A stretch of 33,724 nucleotides of DNA from Acidobacteriota bacterium (lineage in GTDB: Bacteria > Acidobacteriota > Terriglobia > Terriglobales > Acidobacteriaceae). Position 1 is the stretch's first letter. Each line of letters starts with the position of its first letter. Positions 15,884 to 23,690 of the stretch are shown piece after piece. The notes below the pieces were generated by a model. That model saw only the letters and a program-made list of their open reading frames with translations, was not told the DNA's origin and made no database searches. The position numbers were made by a program, and so were the translations under genes. Where the stretch lies: assembly GCA_003224755.1 (NCBI GenBank), contig QHZR01000083.1:1-33724 (forward strand). The letters run 5' to 3'.

Positions 15884-15995
15884 CTCTTACCTTGGGATCA
15901 CTTCAGGATCGCCCGTCAACCACGACCGCACACTCGCGGCGCATCTCTGATCCAAGTCGTAGTGCGACCAGGTCGAGCCACAACCATCATCTTGA
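15884..15995 (-). pseudogene. C-terminal tail fragment of an unidentified protein (repeat copy 2)
   Basis: On the minus strand, from about 15995 to a TAA at 15887-15889, one frame reads DDGCGSTWSHYDLDQRCAAS and then VRSWLTGDPEVIPR. It looks like the end of a secreted or alpha/beta-type protein. It overlaps the last codons of the cyclase-like gene in a different frame and has no start of its own. Its last nine codons match copy 1 of the repeat at 15338. I take it as a gene fragment left by rearrangement. The parent family is not recognised. Confidence 0.45.
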
Positions 15996-16943
15996 GTTGT
16001 CGTACCACCGCAGGACGCGGAGAGCGCGCAGCGTGTTCCAGCGGCTTGCACTTCCGACAGCGGTTTCCATCTCCAATGGAATACGTTCGCGATGAAGCAG
16101 GTTGAGCGGCCAGCGCCCGTTCTGGTGGCGGCGCTCGATCACGACTTCTATCGCTTCGCGGACGCGACGATCGGGCTTGATTCCCGCATTCCGCAAATAA
16201 TCGAGCCCTCGCAAAACGTCGTAGTGCCAGAAGGTCGGGAAGGAGAAGCGCAGCCAGCGTTCGTCGATGACTTCGCCGGTTCCAAGCGAGCGGAACATGC
16301 GGCGCTCGAGCAGATAATTTTCGCCTCTCTTCCGGGCGCTCGTGATGGCGGTCGATTTGCGCCCTGCTCGTTCGTATGCGAGCAGCCCTTCGAGCACGCA
16401 GATGGTGGTATGGAAAGAAGAGCGGCGGCTTAGTGGACGTTTTGGTGAAGGTTCAACCGCCTCGCAGTTCCATCCGCCATCTTCGAGTTGCTCACGCAGA
16501 AGTTGACGAGCCAGCGCATCGTTCGGCTTTGTGAAATACGCACCGAGGGCGAGGATCCTGCCGTTGATGCAGGGCTCGGTTTCGCCGTGAAGGAAAGGCC
16601 GGTTGTTGAGCGGCTTAAACACCAGTCGCTTCTCGACGCGCTCGATCATTCTGCGTGTCTGTTTGCTGGCGGGGTCGAGACCGAGATCCATCAAAACGAC
16701 AAGACTGTAGAGCGTAGTGAGCAAGCCTCGGTCTTCGCTCGGCCCGCCCCAGTTACCGGTGCGAGATTGGCGAGCGAGAAGTTGTCCTCCCCAGCCTTCG
16801 GTTGCGACCCGAGATCGCTCATCTGCAATCGCGTTGGGGGCTTCGTACGTGAGGTCCCTCATTACCTGCCAGCGGATCGCAGCATCGGAATCGAGGAGCC
16901 ATTTGAGGTGCGCGGGTCGAGGTGCGTACTGTTGCAGGCGCAT
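15987..16943 (-). CDS. Terpenoid-cyclase-like alpha/alpha-toroid protein
   Basis: A 318-residue protein of repeated helical pairs resembling the squalene/oxidosqualene cyclase and prenyltransferase toroid. Recognisable elements are WLLDSDAAIRWQVMRDLTYE, a QW-like repeat LLARQSRTGNWGG at about 55-67, LREQLEDGGWNCE, and RRHQNGRWPL near the C-terminus. The DxDD protonation motif of true squalene-hopene cyclases is not seen, and the length is half of theirs, so cyclase activity is doubtful. The start at ATG 16943 is chosen because a longer frame to 17225 overlaps the histidine kinase gene antiparallel to conserved sequence. The gene lies 143 bases downstream of that kinase on the same strand and could be co-transcribed with it. 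Confidence 0.7.
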   Translation of the reverse strand: MRLQQYAPRPAHLKWLLDSDAAIRWQVMRDLTYEAPNAIADERSRVATEGWGGQLLARQSRTGNWGGPSEDRGLLTTLYSLVVLMDLGLDPASKQTRRMIERVEKRLVFKPLNNRPFLHGETEPCINGRILALGAYFTKPNDALARQLLREQLEDGGWNCEAVEPSPKRPLSRRSSFHTTICVLEGLLAYERAGRKSTAITSARKRGENYLLERRMFRSLGTGEVIDERWLRFSFPTFWHYDVLRGLDYLRNAGIKPDRRVREAIEVVIERRHQNGRWPLNLLHRERIPLEMETAVGSASRWNTLRALRVLRWYDNSR

Positions 16944-17086
16944 TGGTCTCTTATAGCAAATGGTCTGTGATTTTGGCTCACCGAACCGCGTCGGGTGGCA
17001 GGAACAACGGAAGAAGGCCTTCCGGGAGTGTCGGCAACTCGTAAGTAATCCTAAGAAATGCAGTCGAAGGCTGCTGCAGGGAAGCT

Positions 17087-18541
17087 CTACGCCGCCTGGG
17101 AGTTTGCCATTGCCGGGGACTCTGGCAGAAACACGGCAAACACGGTTCCACTGCTGCCCGAATTCGTGCGGCTGGCAACACGTATCCATCCGCCGTGTTT
17201 TTGCACGGTGCCGTAAGCCAACCAAAGGCCGAGTCCGGTGCCATGGTCTTTCTTGGTGGTATAAAACGGCTCGAATATGTGGGGCAGATCAATGGGCTTG
17301 ATGCCATTTCCGGTGTCCGCAATCGTGATACGCACGCCCGATCTCTGAGCACCTGAATACTCGTGGGTTCGTACCACTCTCAGCCGGAGCCTTCCGCCAC
17401 CTCGCATTGCGTCCATGGCATTGAGAATGAGATTAGAAATCAATTGCCGGAGTTCTCCCGGATATCCGCGGATTTCCAAACCTTCGCCGCAGTGCCTGTC
17501 CACCGCGACGCGATTCGCCTGCAGCTTGCGCAAGTAGAGCTGCACAACTTCTTCCAGTATCTTTCCTGCATCCAAAGGCTCGGGCGACGCACCTTCGCGG
17601 ACAAATCCCAGCGCCTGCTGCGCAATTGAATCGAGCCTGCCAATTTCCTGCTCCGCCAGCCGCAAATATTCGTCGCGTCCGGAAGCGTCGCGGCGCGCCA
17701 GATACACCAGATTGGTCAGCGCCTCCAGAGGATTTTTGATCTCATGTGCTATCGCCGCAGTCAGCCTTCCCGCAGTCGCCAGGCGTTCATTGCGGCGCAG
17801 CGCCTGCTCCGTGCGTTTTTGGGCGCTCACATCACGCGCAATTGCCGACGCGCCAACCAACTTGCCTTCCTCATTGCGCAAAGGTGAAACCGAAAGAAGC
17901 ACAGTCAGTCGCGTTCCGTTCTTGTCGAGCCGTTCTGTCTGGTAGCTTCCGACGCGCTCTTCCCGATTCAGGCGCGCCATGTTATTCCCGAATTCTTCAA
18001 GTTTGTCTGGAGGCACGAGCACAGAGATCGGTCTGCCAATAATTTCGGAAGCCGTGTAGCCATACAGAGTTTCCGCGCCGCGGTTCCAACTCGTGACGAT
18101 TCCATCCACCGTGAAACTGACGATGGCGTCCTCAGACGAAGTCACAATTGCCGCCAGTTGCTGCCGCACTTCGTCGGCTTTCTCTTCTGCTCGTGAACGT
18201 TGCCGTGCAAGGCCGGCCACCAGCACCGAAATTAAAACGAAGATTCCCACCCGCTGGAGTTCGGTCTGCGACATTTCGAACCCGACCTTGGGGCCGAATA
18301 CAAAATAATCAAGCACAACGGCCGAACTGAACGTGCACAGCACTGCGGGTCCAAAACCAAAAAAACGCGCAACAAAAACTACTGCGAGAATAAAGATGAC
18401 AAAAGGATCTTGATGCATTACCGGCGAAAGCCACCAGATGCACCAGGAGAGCGCGGTGGCGGCAAGCGCAGAGCCATACCACGCGACGCGGTCTGACCAT
18501 CGCGGCTCAAATCTGTGAATCGGACTATAGCGGTTGTGCAT
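17087..18541 (-). CDS. Sensor histidine kinase with DUF4118-type membrane domain and PAS domain
   Basis: A 484-residue two-component sensor. Residues 20-112 contain three or four closely packed membrane helices of the KdpD-like DUF4118 type (VVFVARFFGFGPAVLCTFSS, VVLDYFVFGP). A PAS domain covers about 125-245 (AIVTSSEDAIVSFTVDGIVT, then WNRGAETLYGYTASEIIGRP). The HisKA domain has the phospho-acceptor His266 in AHEIKNPLEAL. The ATPase domain carries an N box with NLILNAMDAM, DTGNGI, FEPFYTTKKDHGTGLGL. All catalytic motifs look intact. No response regulator gene is adjacent, so it is an orphan kinase. The ATG at 18541 begins just before the membrane domain. Confidence 0.9.
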   Translation of the reverse strand: MHNRYSPIHRFEPRWSDRVAWYGSALAATALSWCIWWLSPVMHQDPFVIFILAVVFVARFFGFGPAVLCTFSSAVVLDYFVFGPKVGFEMSQTELQRVGIFVLISVLVAGLARQRSRAEEKADEVRQQLAAIVTSSEDAIVSFTVDGIVTSWNRGAETLYGYTASEIIGRPISVLVPPDKLEEFGNNMARLNREERVGSYQTERLDKNGTRLTVLLSVSPLRNEEGKLVGASAIARDVSAQKRTEQALRRNERLATAGRLTAAIAHEIKNPLEALTNLVYLARRDASGRDEYLRLAEQEIGRLDSIAQQALGFVREGASPEPLDAGKILEEVVQLYLRKLQANRVAVDRHCGEGLEIRGYPGELRQLISNLILNAMDAMRGGGRLRLRVVRTHEYSGAQRSGVRITIADTGNGIKPIDLPHIFEPFYTTKKDHGTGLGLWLAYGTVQKHGGWIRVASRTNSGSSGTVFAVFLPESPAMANSQAA

Positions 18542-18645
18542 GACCCGAGTAACGAGTGGCGAAGTTGAAGAAGCGGCGGGCGGTACGGCGCGAATCTGTA
18601 ACAGAATCTAGCACGAATTTCTGATTTCGCTACACGCAATAGTAC

Positions 18646-18673
18646 AAAAAAAGAGCGCAGCATGGCCGCGCTC
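18646..18673 (-). terminator. Rho-independent terminator of the BON-domain gene
   Basis: Read on the minus strand, gagcgc-ggccatgct-gcgctc forms a 6-bp GC stem followed immediately by a run of seven T. It lies 18 bases after the stop codon of the BON-domain lipoprotein gene. This is the clearest intrinsic terminator in the window. Confidence 0.85.
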
Positions 18674-18690
18674 CTTAACTGCAAAAACTT

Positions 18691-19803
18691 TCACTGCTGA
18701 TCGGTGCTCGCCGGCATCTTCTGGGCTTCGCGCGCCGGCTTCGTCGTGGGTACTATAGTAACCGGCGCCTGCAGAGTGAAGGTCAATACCTTCTCCGATG
18801 AAAGCTTGATGTCCGGTTTCTTGCTTGCGGCCTGGACTCCGCCTCCGGCTCCAGCGCCTGCCACCGAGCCGATGGCGGCCCCCTTACCCCCACCAAAAAT
18901 TCCCCCAAGAATTGCTCCCGCTATGGCTCCGCCGCCAACTTTTTCGGCAGTGTTCTTTCCGCGGGCACCGGTCTCCTGCTTGAAGTGATCGGTTTCAACG
19001 TTGTAGTACTTCTCGCCAACCTTGATGCGGTCGAGTTGTAATTCCAGAAGAGCGCGTCCCGCGAATTTTCCTGAAGCCTGTGCGGTCACCACGTGACCTT
19101 CCACGTCGTAGTGCGCGGGAATTACAACGTCACCATCCACCGCCACCGGCGCGTCGAGGGTTGCGTGGAAGGTGTCTCCGGCCTGTGCGGTTGCGCTGTC
19201 AATCGCGTCCACAAGGCGGACAGGAATGACCGCGCCTGAAGGCACGGTAACTTTCTTGACCTCGGGCGGAGGAGGAGCCGCTGCCGCAGGCTGAGTTGGA
19301 ACTGGATCTTGACTCTGCACCGGAGGCGTCGGCGGTGCTGGAGGTGCAGCTTGCGCCATCTGGTTCTCTGGCTGCGCAGTTTGATGACTTGGCTTACGGG
19401 ATGGTGACGGTTTCGATGACCTCGCCCGTGGAGCTGGTGCTTCCGCCGGAGCCCGCGAACCTGTTTCCATCGCGGGAGTCGGCGCGGGCGTATTGTTTGC
19501 TGACGGTTGTGCCGATGCCACCTGCAGATTGTTGATTACGGTCTTAACGCCAGGTTCCGAAGCTGCATACTTCGCCGCGGCCTCGCGCTGTGTGTCATTG
19601 TCAACCGTTCCTGAAAGAGTGACTGTGCCCTTTTCAGATTGCACGCTGAGTACTTTCCCCTGCAATCCGGAGTCGGCGGAAATTTTCGATTGAATGTCAG
19701 AAGCGACCTGATTGTCGTTCGCGGTTTTGACACAGGCCACGCCAAAGGCAAGTCCGAGAGCGAGCGCAGCTGTGCAACATACACGGGAAGTGTGCAGCTT
19801 CAT
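18691..19803 (-). CDS. BON-domain lipoprotein with Pro-rich linker and glycine-zipper region
   Basis: A 370-residue envelope protein. The signal peptide ends in a lipobox (FGVAC), which suggests a lipid-anchored Cys24. A BON domain follows at about 31-95 (VASDIQSKISADSGLQGKVL, TVTLSGTVDNDTQREAA, PGVKTVINNLQV), a fold associated with membrane or phospholipid binding. Then comes a Pro/Ala-rich linker of about 90 residues. The C-terminal half has strands starting VTVPSGAVIPVRLVDAIDSA and a glycine-zipper stretch (GGGAIAGAILGGIFGGGKGA). The function is unknown; a role in envelope integrity is inferred from the domains. The ATG at 19803 has aggag upstream, and an intrinsic terminator follows the gene, so it is probably monocistronic. 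Confidence 0.82.
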   Translation of the reverse strand: MKLHTSRVCCTAALALGLAFGVACVKTANDNQVASDIQSKISADSGLQGKVLSVQSEKGTVTLSGTVDNDTQREAAAKYAASEPGVKTVINNLQVASAQPSANNTPAPTPAMETGSRAPAEAPAPRARSSKPSPSRKPSHQTAQPENQMAQAAPPAPPTPPVQSQDPVPTQPAAAAPPPPEVKKVTVPSGAVIPVRLVDAIDSATAQAGDTFHATLDAPVAVDGDVVIPAHYDVEGHVVTAQASGKFAGRALLELQLDRIKVGEKYYNVETDHFKQETGARGKNTAEKVGGGAIAGAILGGIFGGGKGAAIGSVAGAGAGGGVQAASKKPDIKLSSEKVLTFTLQAPVTIVPTTKPAREAQKMPASTDQQ

Positions 19804-19889
19804 ATGATAACAACTCCTAGTTCTACCAGCGGGATTGTTCCTAGTTTACCTCTACCCGCATATTTACGCGCACGGTAGGAAGACGCAGT

Positions 19890-20435
19890 TCAAAACCGCA
19901 ACACCACTCCGGTCGAGATATGCGCGTGCCCTTCCGGCTGTCCCGAAAAATGCGTGTGAATGTAATCGCCCTGGAAGCGCCAACCGAGGATTGGTGCAAT
20001 TTTGAAATCCACACCGCCCCCAAATGCCGAAGCTAGTGAGAAATCGGAGCTCGATCCGCTGACGTCGGCTGCTCCAGTCAGGACGTGAGCAAAAGGCCTG
20101 AGCCTACCGAACGACGCTGATACTCGCGGGCCAAACAATGCCGTATACAGGTTGCCGTTCACAGCGCCTGCACAACCGTCGCCTGCGGGTAAAGGACACG
20201 TGAAAAATTGTGTAGTTCCGTAATGTCCGCTGCCATCGGCGACGATCGAGAGAAATGGAAGCACTTTTCCTTCAAGCGACCCTTCCCACCCATTCAAATT
20301 CTGGCGAGCGGCAGTATTCGGGACATCCGCGCTCATGTAGGAGTACCCGATGAACACATTTCCCTTCGGCACTTGCGCGAACGCGTTACCGAGAAATACG
20401 GACATCAAGAACACGGCAAAGCCGACTACACGCAT
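19890..20435 (-). CDS. Outer-membrane beta-barrel protein
   Basis: A 181-residue exported protein: signal peptide MRVVGFAVFLMSVFLGNAFA, then VPKGNVFIGYSYMSADVP and alternating amphipathic strands. Examples are LSIVADGSGHYGTTQF, RVSASFGRLRPFAHVLTG and FGGGVDFKIAPILGWRFQGD. It ends HISTGVVLRF, with the terminal aromatic residue typical of Bam-assembled barrels. This fits a small 8-stranded OmpA/OmpW-like porin fold. The SD ggggagg lies nine bases before ATG 20435. There is no hint of its ligand. Confidence 0.8.
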   Translation of the reverse strand: MRVVGFAVFLMSVFLGNAFAQVPKGNVFIGYSYMSADVPNTAARQNLNGWEGSLEGKVLPFLSIVADGSGHYGTTQFFTCPLPAGDGCAGAVNGNLYTALFGPRVSASFGRLRPFAHVLTGAADVSGSSSDFSLASAFGGGVDFKIAPILGWRFQGDYIHTHFSGQPEGHAHISTGVVLRF

Positions 20436-20556
20436 TGCAAAAGCCTCCCCTTACGGTTCTGATTTTAAGGAAATTCAACACGGTTAGATGCTTACTAGGA
20501 TGGTATTCCCAAAAAATTAGCAGCCGATGATAAGAATTTTCGCCGACCTTACTTGC

Positions 20557-21123
20557 TCAGTGGATGAACTTGTAATCGAGTATCGATGCAGCAAACTCGT
20601 GCTGCCCGGTCTTTTCGTGGACTTTTTTCATGCGCGTGATTCGTCCCTGGCACAGGACCTTGCTGTTCTTCTGCCCGGAAATCTCCTCGGGCATCTCGAA
20701 TACCATTTCGACCAGAGTATTTTCCGGAAACGGCTGCGGCCCTAGTAGCAGCACACCCGATTGGCTCAGGTTTTGGATCGTCCCTTCGCTCCATGTCCCG
20801 AGGTTCTTCACGCGATAGCGGACCGGCGCATCCAGCCTGATTCTTCGTGCGCGTGGCACCCACGTAGGTTTGCGGGCATGTGGCCGGCGCTTCGAGGAAG
20901 CCGCAGCCTCCTCCGCCTCGTGCTGCAGGCGCTCGGTGCGCCGCATTGTCGCCCAGTCATATTTAAACTCAACGGCGCACAACAGACACACCTGGTAATA
21001 CTGGCCATCTGCCGCCCGGCGCGGCCAGGAAAATTCGTGTGAACAACGGCCTAGGAGGAGCACATCGAGCAACTTCTGGGGCATAGAGTCAGCCTGACTG
21101 GCAAGCGTCGGCGAATTCATCAT
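20557..21123 (-). CDS. PilZ-domain protein with N-terminal cysteine/histidine motif
   Basis: A 188-residue protein. The C-terminal part, about 90-180, is a PilZ domain with an Arg-rich entry segment (PRARRIRLDAPVRYRV), the N-L-S-Q-S-G motif and LVEMVFEMPEEISGQ, the usual c-di-GMP binding layout. The N-terminal 60 residues carry C-S-H then C-L-L-C (GRCSHEFSWPRR ... YYQVCLLCAVEFKYDW), a possible one-metal zinc site not normally part of PilZ. A basic linker (SSKRRPHARKPTW) joins them. It could be a c-di-GMP-responsive adaptor in pili, motility or transcription. An HD-GYP phosphodiesterase is encoded at 4527. The start ATG 21123 has a weak SD; ATG 21120 or 21084 are possible. Confidence 0.82.
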   Translation of the reverse strand: MMNSPTLASQADSMPQKLLDVLLLGRCSHEFSWPRRAADGQYYQVCLLCAVEFKYDWATMRRTERLQHEAEEAAASSKRRPHARKPTWVPRARRIRLDAPVRYRVKNLGTWSEGTIQNLSQSGVLLLGPQPFPENTLVEMVFEMPEEISGQKNSKVLCQGRITRMKKVHEKTGQHEFAASILDYKFIH

Positions 21124-21239
21124 CCGATGGATTCGCCAATTTCGGTAGGTTACTTTCGTGTACCTGCGCTATAGCTCCCGCGCGGCCGCCGCTCAGAAGT
21201 CGATACTTGAATTCACAGGCAGCGCTTTATCATGTGCAA

Positions 21240-21827
21240 ATGGAAGGCGTTACAGGTTGGGTACTCGCCGGCGGCAAGAGTTCACGCATGGGTTGCGACA
21301 AAGCTCTTCTTGACTTCGCTGGACGTCCTCTGCTGCGGCACGCGCTTGAACTGGCGAGCTCAGTCATAGCCGACGTAAGAATCGTAGGCGATCCCGTTAA
21401 GTATGCTGCTTTCGGCGCTGTTATCGCTGACGTCTATTCAGAGCGCGGACCACTCGGCGGTATCCACGCCGCTCTCGTGAACTCCGGCACACATCTTAAT
21501 CTGATTCTAGCCACCGATCTTCCGTTCCTCGAACCACGATTTCTGCGCTATCTGATTGCCGCGGCTCAAGCGACTGACGCCCTCGTGACCGTCCCTCGGA
21601 TCGGCAGTTATTTCGAACCTCTCTGTGCCGTTTATCACAAACGGTTCGGCGAACTCGTCGAGGCGGCGCTCTCCAAGGGCAAGAATAAAGTTGATGCGCT
21701 GTTTGCAGAAACGCCCACCCGCACCATCACGGAAGAAGAGATCGTTAACGCCGCTTTCGGCCCGGCCATGTTCCGCAATCTGAATTCACCCGACGACCTG
21801 CGACAAGCACAACAGCAATTGCCTTAA
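21240..21827 (+). CDS. mobA: Molybdenum cofactor guanylyltransferase
   Basis: Transfers GMP from GTP to molybdopterin to form the MGD cofactor of bacterial molybdoenzymes. The nucleotide-binding signature is VTGWVLAGGKSSRMG followed by DKALLDFAGRPLL at the N-terminus. Further motifs are ADVYSERGPLGGIHAAL and LATDLPFLEPRFL, and LNSPDDL is near the end. The length from ATG 21240 is 195 residues, normal for the family. An in-frame TTG at 21207 would add 11 unconserved residues, and no clear SD is seen for either. No other moa or mob gene is adjacent; the MoaD-like protein lies 8 kb away. Confidence 0.88.
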   Translation: MEGVTGWVLAGGKSSRMGCDKALLDFAGRPLLRHALELASSVIADVRIVGDPVKYAAFGAVIADVYSERGPLGGIHAALVNSGTHLNLILATDLPFLEPRFLRYLIAAAQATDALVTVPRIGSYFEPLCAVYHKRFGELVEAALSKGKNKVDALFAETPTRTITEEEIVNAAFGPAMFRNLNSPDDLRQAQQQLP

Positions 21828-21932
21828 TGAATGGTGTCTCGCTGTGTCCTCTGTTATCGCGTTAAGGCCCTTCAAAACTTGGCTTGAGCGCAGTGCGGTT
21901 ATCATAGTCAGACAAAACGAACTCCGATAACC

Positions 21933-22730
21933 ATGGGTATTCCGACCGAACCCGCGCTCACCGACGCCACCACCGACCGCTCAGGACCTTATATCCAGTT
22001 CAGCCACGTCTCGAAAGCATTCGGTGAAAACTGCGTTCTCGACGATGTCAGCTTCGAAGTCAATCCTGCCGAAACCGTGTGCATCCTTGGCCGCAGCGGC
22101 GTGGGAAAATCCGTTTCCCTGCAACACATTCTCGGTTTCTTGAAACCGGATTCCGGACGAATCACCGTCGCGCACGAAGACATCACCGATTATCCGGAGC
22201 AGGAACTCGAGCGCATCCGCAAGAAGGTCACCATGGTCTTTCAGAGCGGGGCATTGTTCGACTCACTTACTGTCGGCGAAAACGTCGCGTTCCCGCTCCG
22301 CGAACGCAAAGACCTGAGCGAAGACCAGATTTTCCAGATCGTGAATGGCCTGCTCGAAATGGTAGGCGTAAAGGAAATGGCAGAGCAGTTCCCTTCCGAG
22401 CTTTCGACTGGCATGAAACGTTCCGTTGCGATCGCGCGGGCCTTATCTTCGCAGCCTGAGTGCGTGCTCTATGACGAACCCACCACCATGGTTGATCCGC
22501 TCATGGCCCAGCTGCTTGGCGATCTGATGAAGCGCCTGAAATTGCAATTGCACCTGACCAGCGTTGTCGTCACTCACGACATGCGCCTGGCAAAAAAACT
22601 CGCCGATCGCGTCGTCTTCTTGCACGAAAGCCGAGTGCTATTTTTTGGTTCTTACCCTGAGATGGAAAGATGCAGCGAACCGATTGTGCAGGAATTTCTA
22701 GAGTTGGACCAATTGGATTTGGGAGCGTGA
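21933..22730 (+). CDS. ABC transporter ATP-binding protein, MlaF-like, with atypical signature
   Basis: A 265-residue ATPase subunit. Walker A is GRSGVGKS at 53-60, the Q-loop is MVFQSGALFDSLTVGENVAF at 101-120, Walker B is VLYDEP at 178-183, and the H-loop is VVVTHDM. The sequence around the Q-loop and IRKKVTMVFQ matches MlaF/Ttg2A ATPases that drive phospholipid or toluene-tolerance type transport. The signature is LSTGM at 157-161 instead of LSGGM, and the D-loop reads TTMVDPL instead of TTGLDPV. Both are departures at usually strict positions. No MlaE-type permease, MlaD or substrate-binding gene is next to it, so the partner must be elsewhere. The ATG at 21933 is preceded by a gap of 105 bases after mobA. 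Confidence 0.85.
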   Translation: MGIPTEPALTDATTDRSGPYIQFSHVSKAFGENCVLDDVSFEVNPAETVCILGRSGVGKSVSLQHILGFLKPDSGRITVAHEDITDYPEQELERIRKKVTMVFQSGALFDSLTVGENVAFPLRERKDLSEDQIFQIVNGLLEMVGVKEMAEQFPSELSTGMKRSVAIARALSSQPECVLYDEPTTMVDPLMAQLLGDLMKRLKLQLHLTSVVVTHDMRLAKKLADRVVFLHESRVLFFGSYPEMERCSEPIVQEFLELDQLDLGA

Positions 22731-22793
22731 GGGAGTTCTAAAATCCAGATGTAGAGACGTTGCTCGCGACCTCTCAAAACGTTTGACGTTCGC

Positions 22794-23438
22794 TCAGAAC
22801 CCTGCCCTTACTAGTTTTTCCACCGTAATCGAACTCGTTGCCCTTTCGGGCGCGATCATCTTCTCCACATACTTCGCCATGACATCCACTTCCAGATTCA
22901 CCGCATCACCGACCTTGAGCGCTCGCAGATTCGTGACTTCGGCCGTGTGTGGAATGATGGCGACCCGCACCTGCGTCCCTTCAGTCTCGGCCACGGTCAG
23001 GCTGATGCCTTCAATCGCGAGTGATCCCTTAGCAACAATGTAGCGTGTCAACTCTGAGGGGATACCAAGAATCAGCAAATAATCGTTCCCATCTGGAATG
23101 CGTTCGAACGAAATTACGGAACCCGTTCCATCTACGTGGCCCTGCACAACATGCCCGTCGAAGCGCCCATTGGCCCGCATCGGCAGTTCCAGATTCACGT
23201 GCGCTCCGCTTTTCAAACGCGAGAACGAAGTCCGTAGCCAGGTTTCCTGCGCCAGATCAGCGGTGAAAGTGCGGTTGGTAATTTCGACGGCCGTCAAGCA
23301 GACGCCACTCACCGCGATGCTGTCGCCGACCTTGAGTTCGGGCAGGAGCTTTGCGCAGGAGATAGTCAGACGGCGTTTCTCGCCTTGTGACTTGACCGCG
23401 GCGATTCGCCCAACTTCTTCAATGATTCCAGTGAACAC
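22794..23438 (-). CDS. ribE: Riboflavin synthase, alpha chain
   Basis: Dismutates two 6,7-dimethyl-8-ribityllumazines to riboflavin. The 214 residues form two homologous barrels. The first has the N-terminal MFTGIIEEVGRI and SIAVSGVCLTAV. The second begins near GHVVQGHVDGTGSV and repeats the pattern as GSLAIEGISLTV. The N-terminal MFTGI and the paired G-x-S/C-L-T motifs are diagnostic. The gene stands alone, convergent with the ABC ATPase gene, and distant from ribD at 7671. Confidence 0.95.
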   Translation of the reverse strand: MFTGIIEEVGRIAAVKSQGEKRRLTISCAKLLPELKVGDSIAVSGVCLTAVEITNRTFTADLAQETWLRTSFSRLKSGAHVNLELPMRANGRFDGHVVQGHVDGTGSVISFERIPDGNDYLLILGIPSELTRYIVAKGSLAIEGISLTVAETEGTQVRVAIIPHTAEVTNLRALKVGDAVNLEVDVMAKYVEKMIAPERATSSITVEKLVRAGF

Positions 23439-23481
23439 AGTCCTGTGTCGTCCCTCCGGGACTCGCTCGCCTTCTCGTTTA

Positions 23482-23507
23482 CCCAGGGCTTACGCCCTGG
23501 GCTAAGC
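23482..23507. repeat. Palindromic GCTT-loop hairpin element, copy A
   Basis: The 20-base palindrome cccagggcttacgccctggg is followed by ctaagc. It has the same plan as the element at 28214-28239 (CCCA-NN-GCTT-NN-GC-NN-TGGG then YTAAGC), with stem positions 5-6 and 15-16 changed in a paired way. It lies in the 236-base gap between ribE and the bacilliredoxin gene. A second GC-rich phrase (cgccctccggggctgacg) follows directly. Confidence 0.7.
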
Positions 23508-23597
23508 TTTTTCGCCCTCCGGGGCTGACGTTTGCTTGGGCTAACTTTTCCCCTCGTTCAGCCTGCGTTTATAGATTCTGCACCGTTGGGTTCACCA

Positions 23598-23690
23598 CTC
23601 GAAAATGAGCAGTGCTGATCATATGAAACATCAGCAGTTTTGATCGATGCCCAGCAGCGTTGATCAATCGAAAATCAGCAGTGCTGATCG
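23598..23690. repeat. Four degenerate tandem repeats running into the bacilliredoxin stop codon
   Basis: Units of about 20-25 bases, each containing a variant of agcagtgctgatc, lie at about 23598-23622, 23623-23646, 23647-23666 and 23667-23690. The unit nearest the gene (23667-23690) contains its last codons and stop (FDQHC then TGA, minus strand). The others are copies of that gene end placed downstream. The core tcagcagtgctga is itself palindromic. Confidence 0.7.

Noticed and set aside
16092-16970. Plus-strand frames opposite the toroid protein
   Set aside because: Mirror frames of a GC-rich gene, with no domain and no ribosome binding site.
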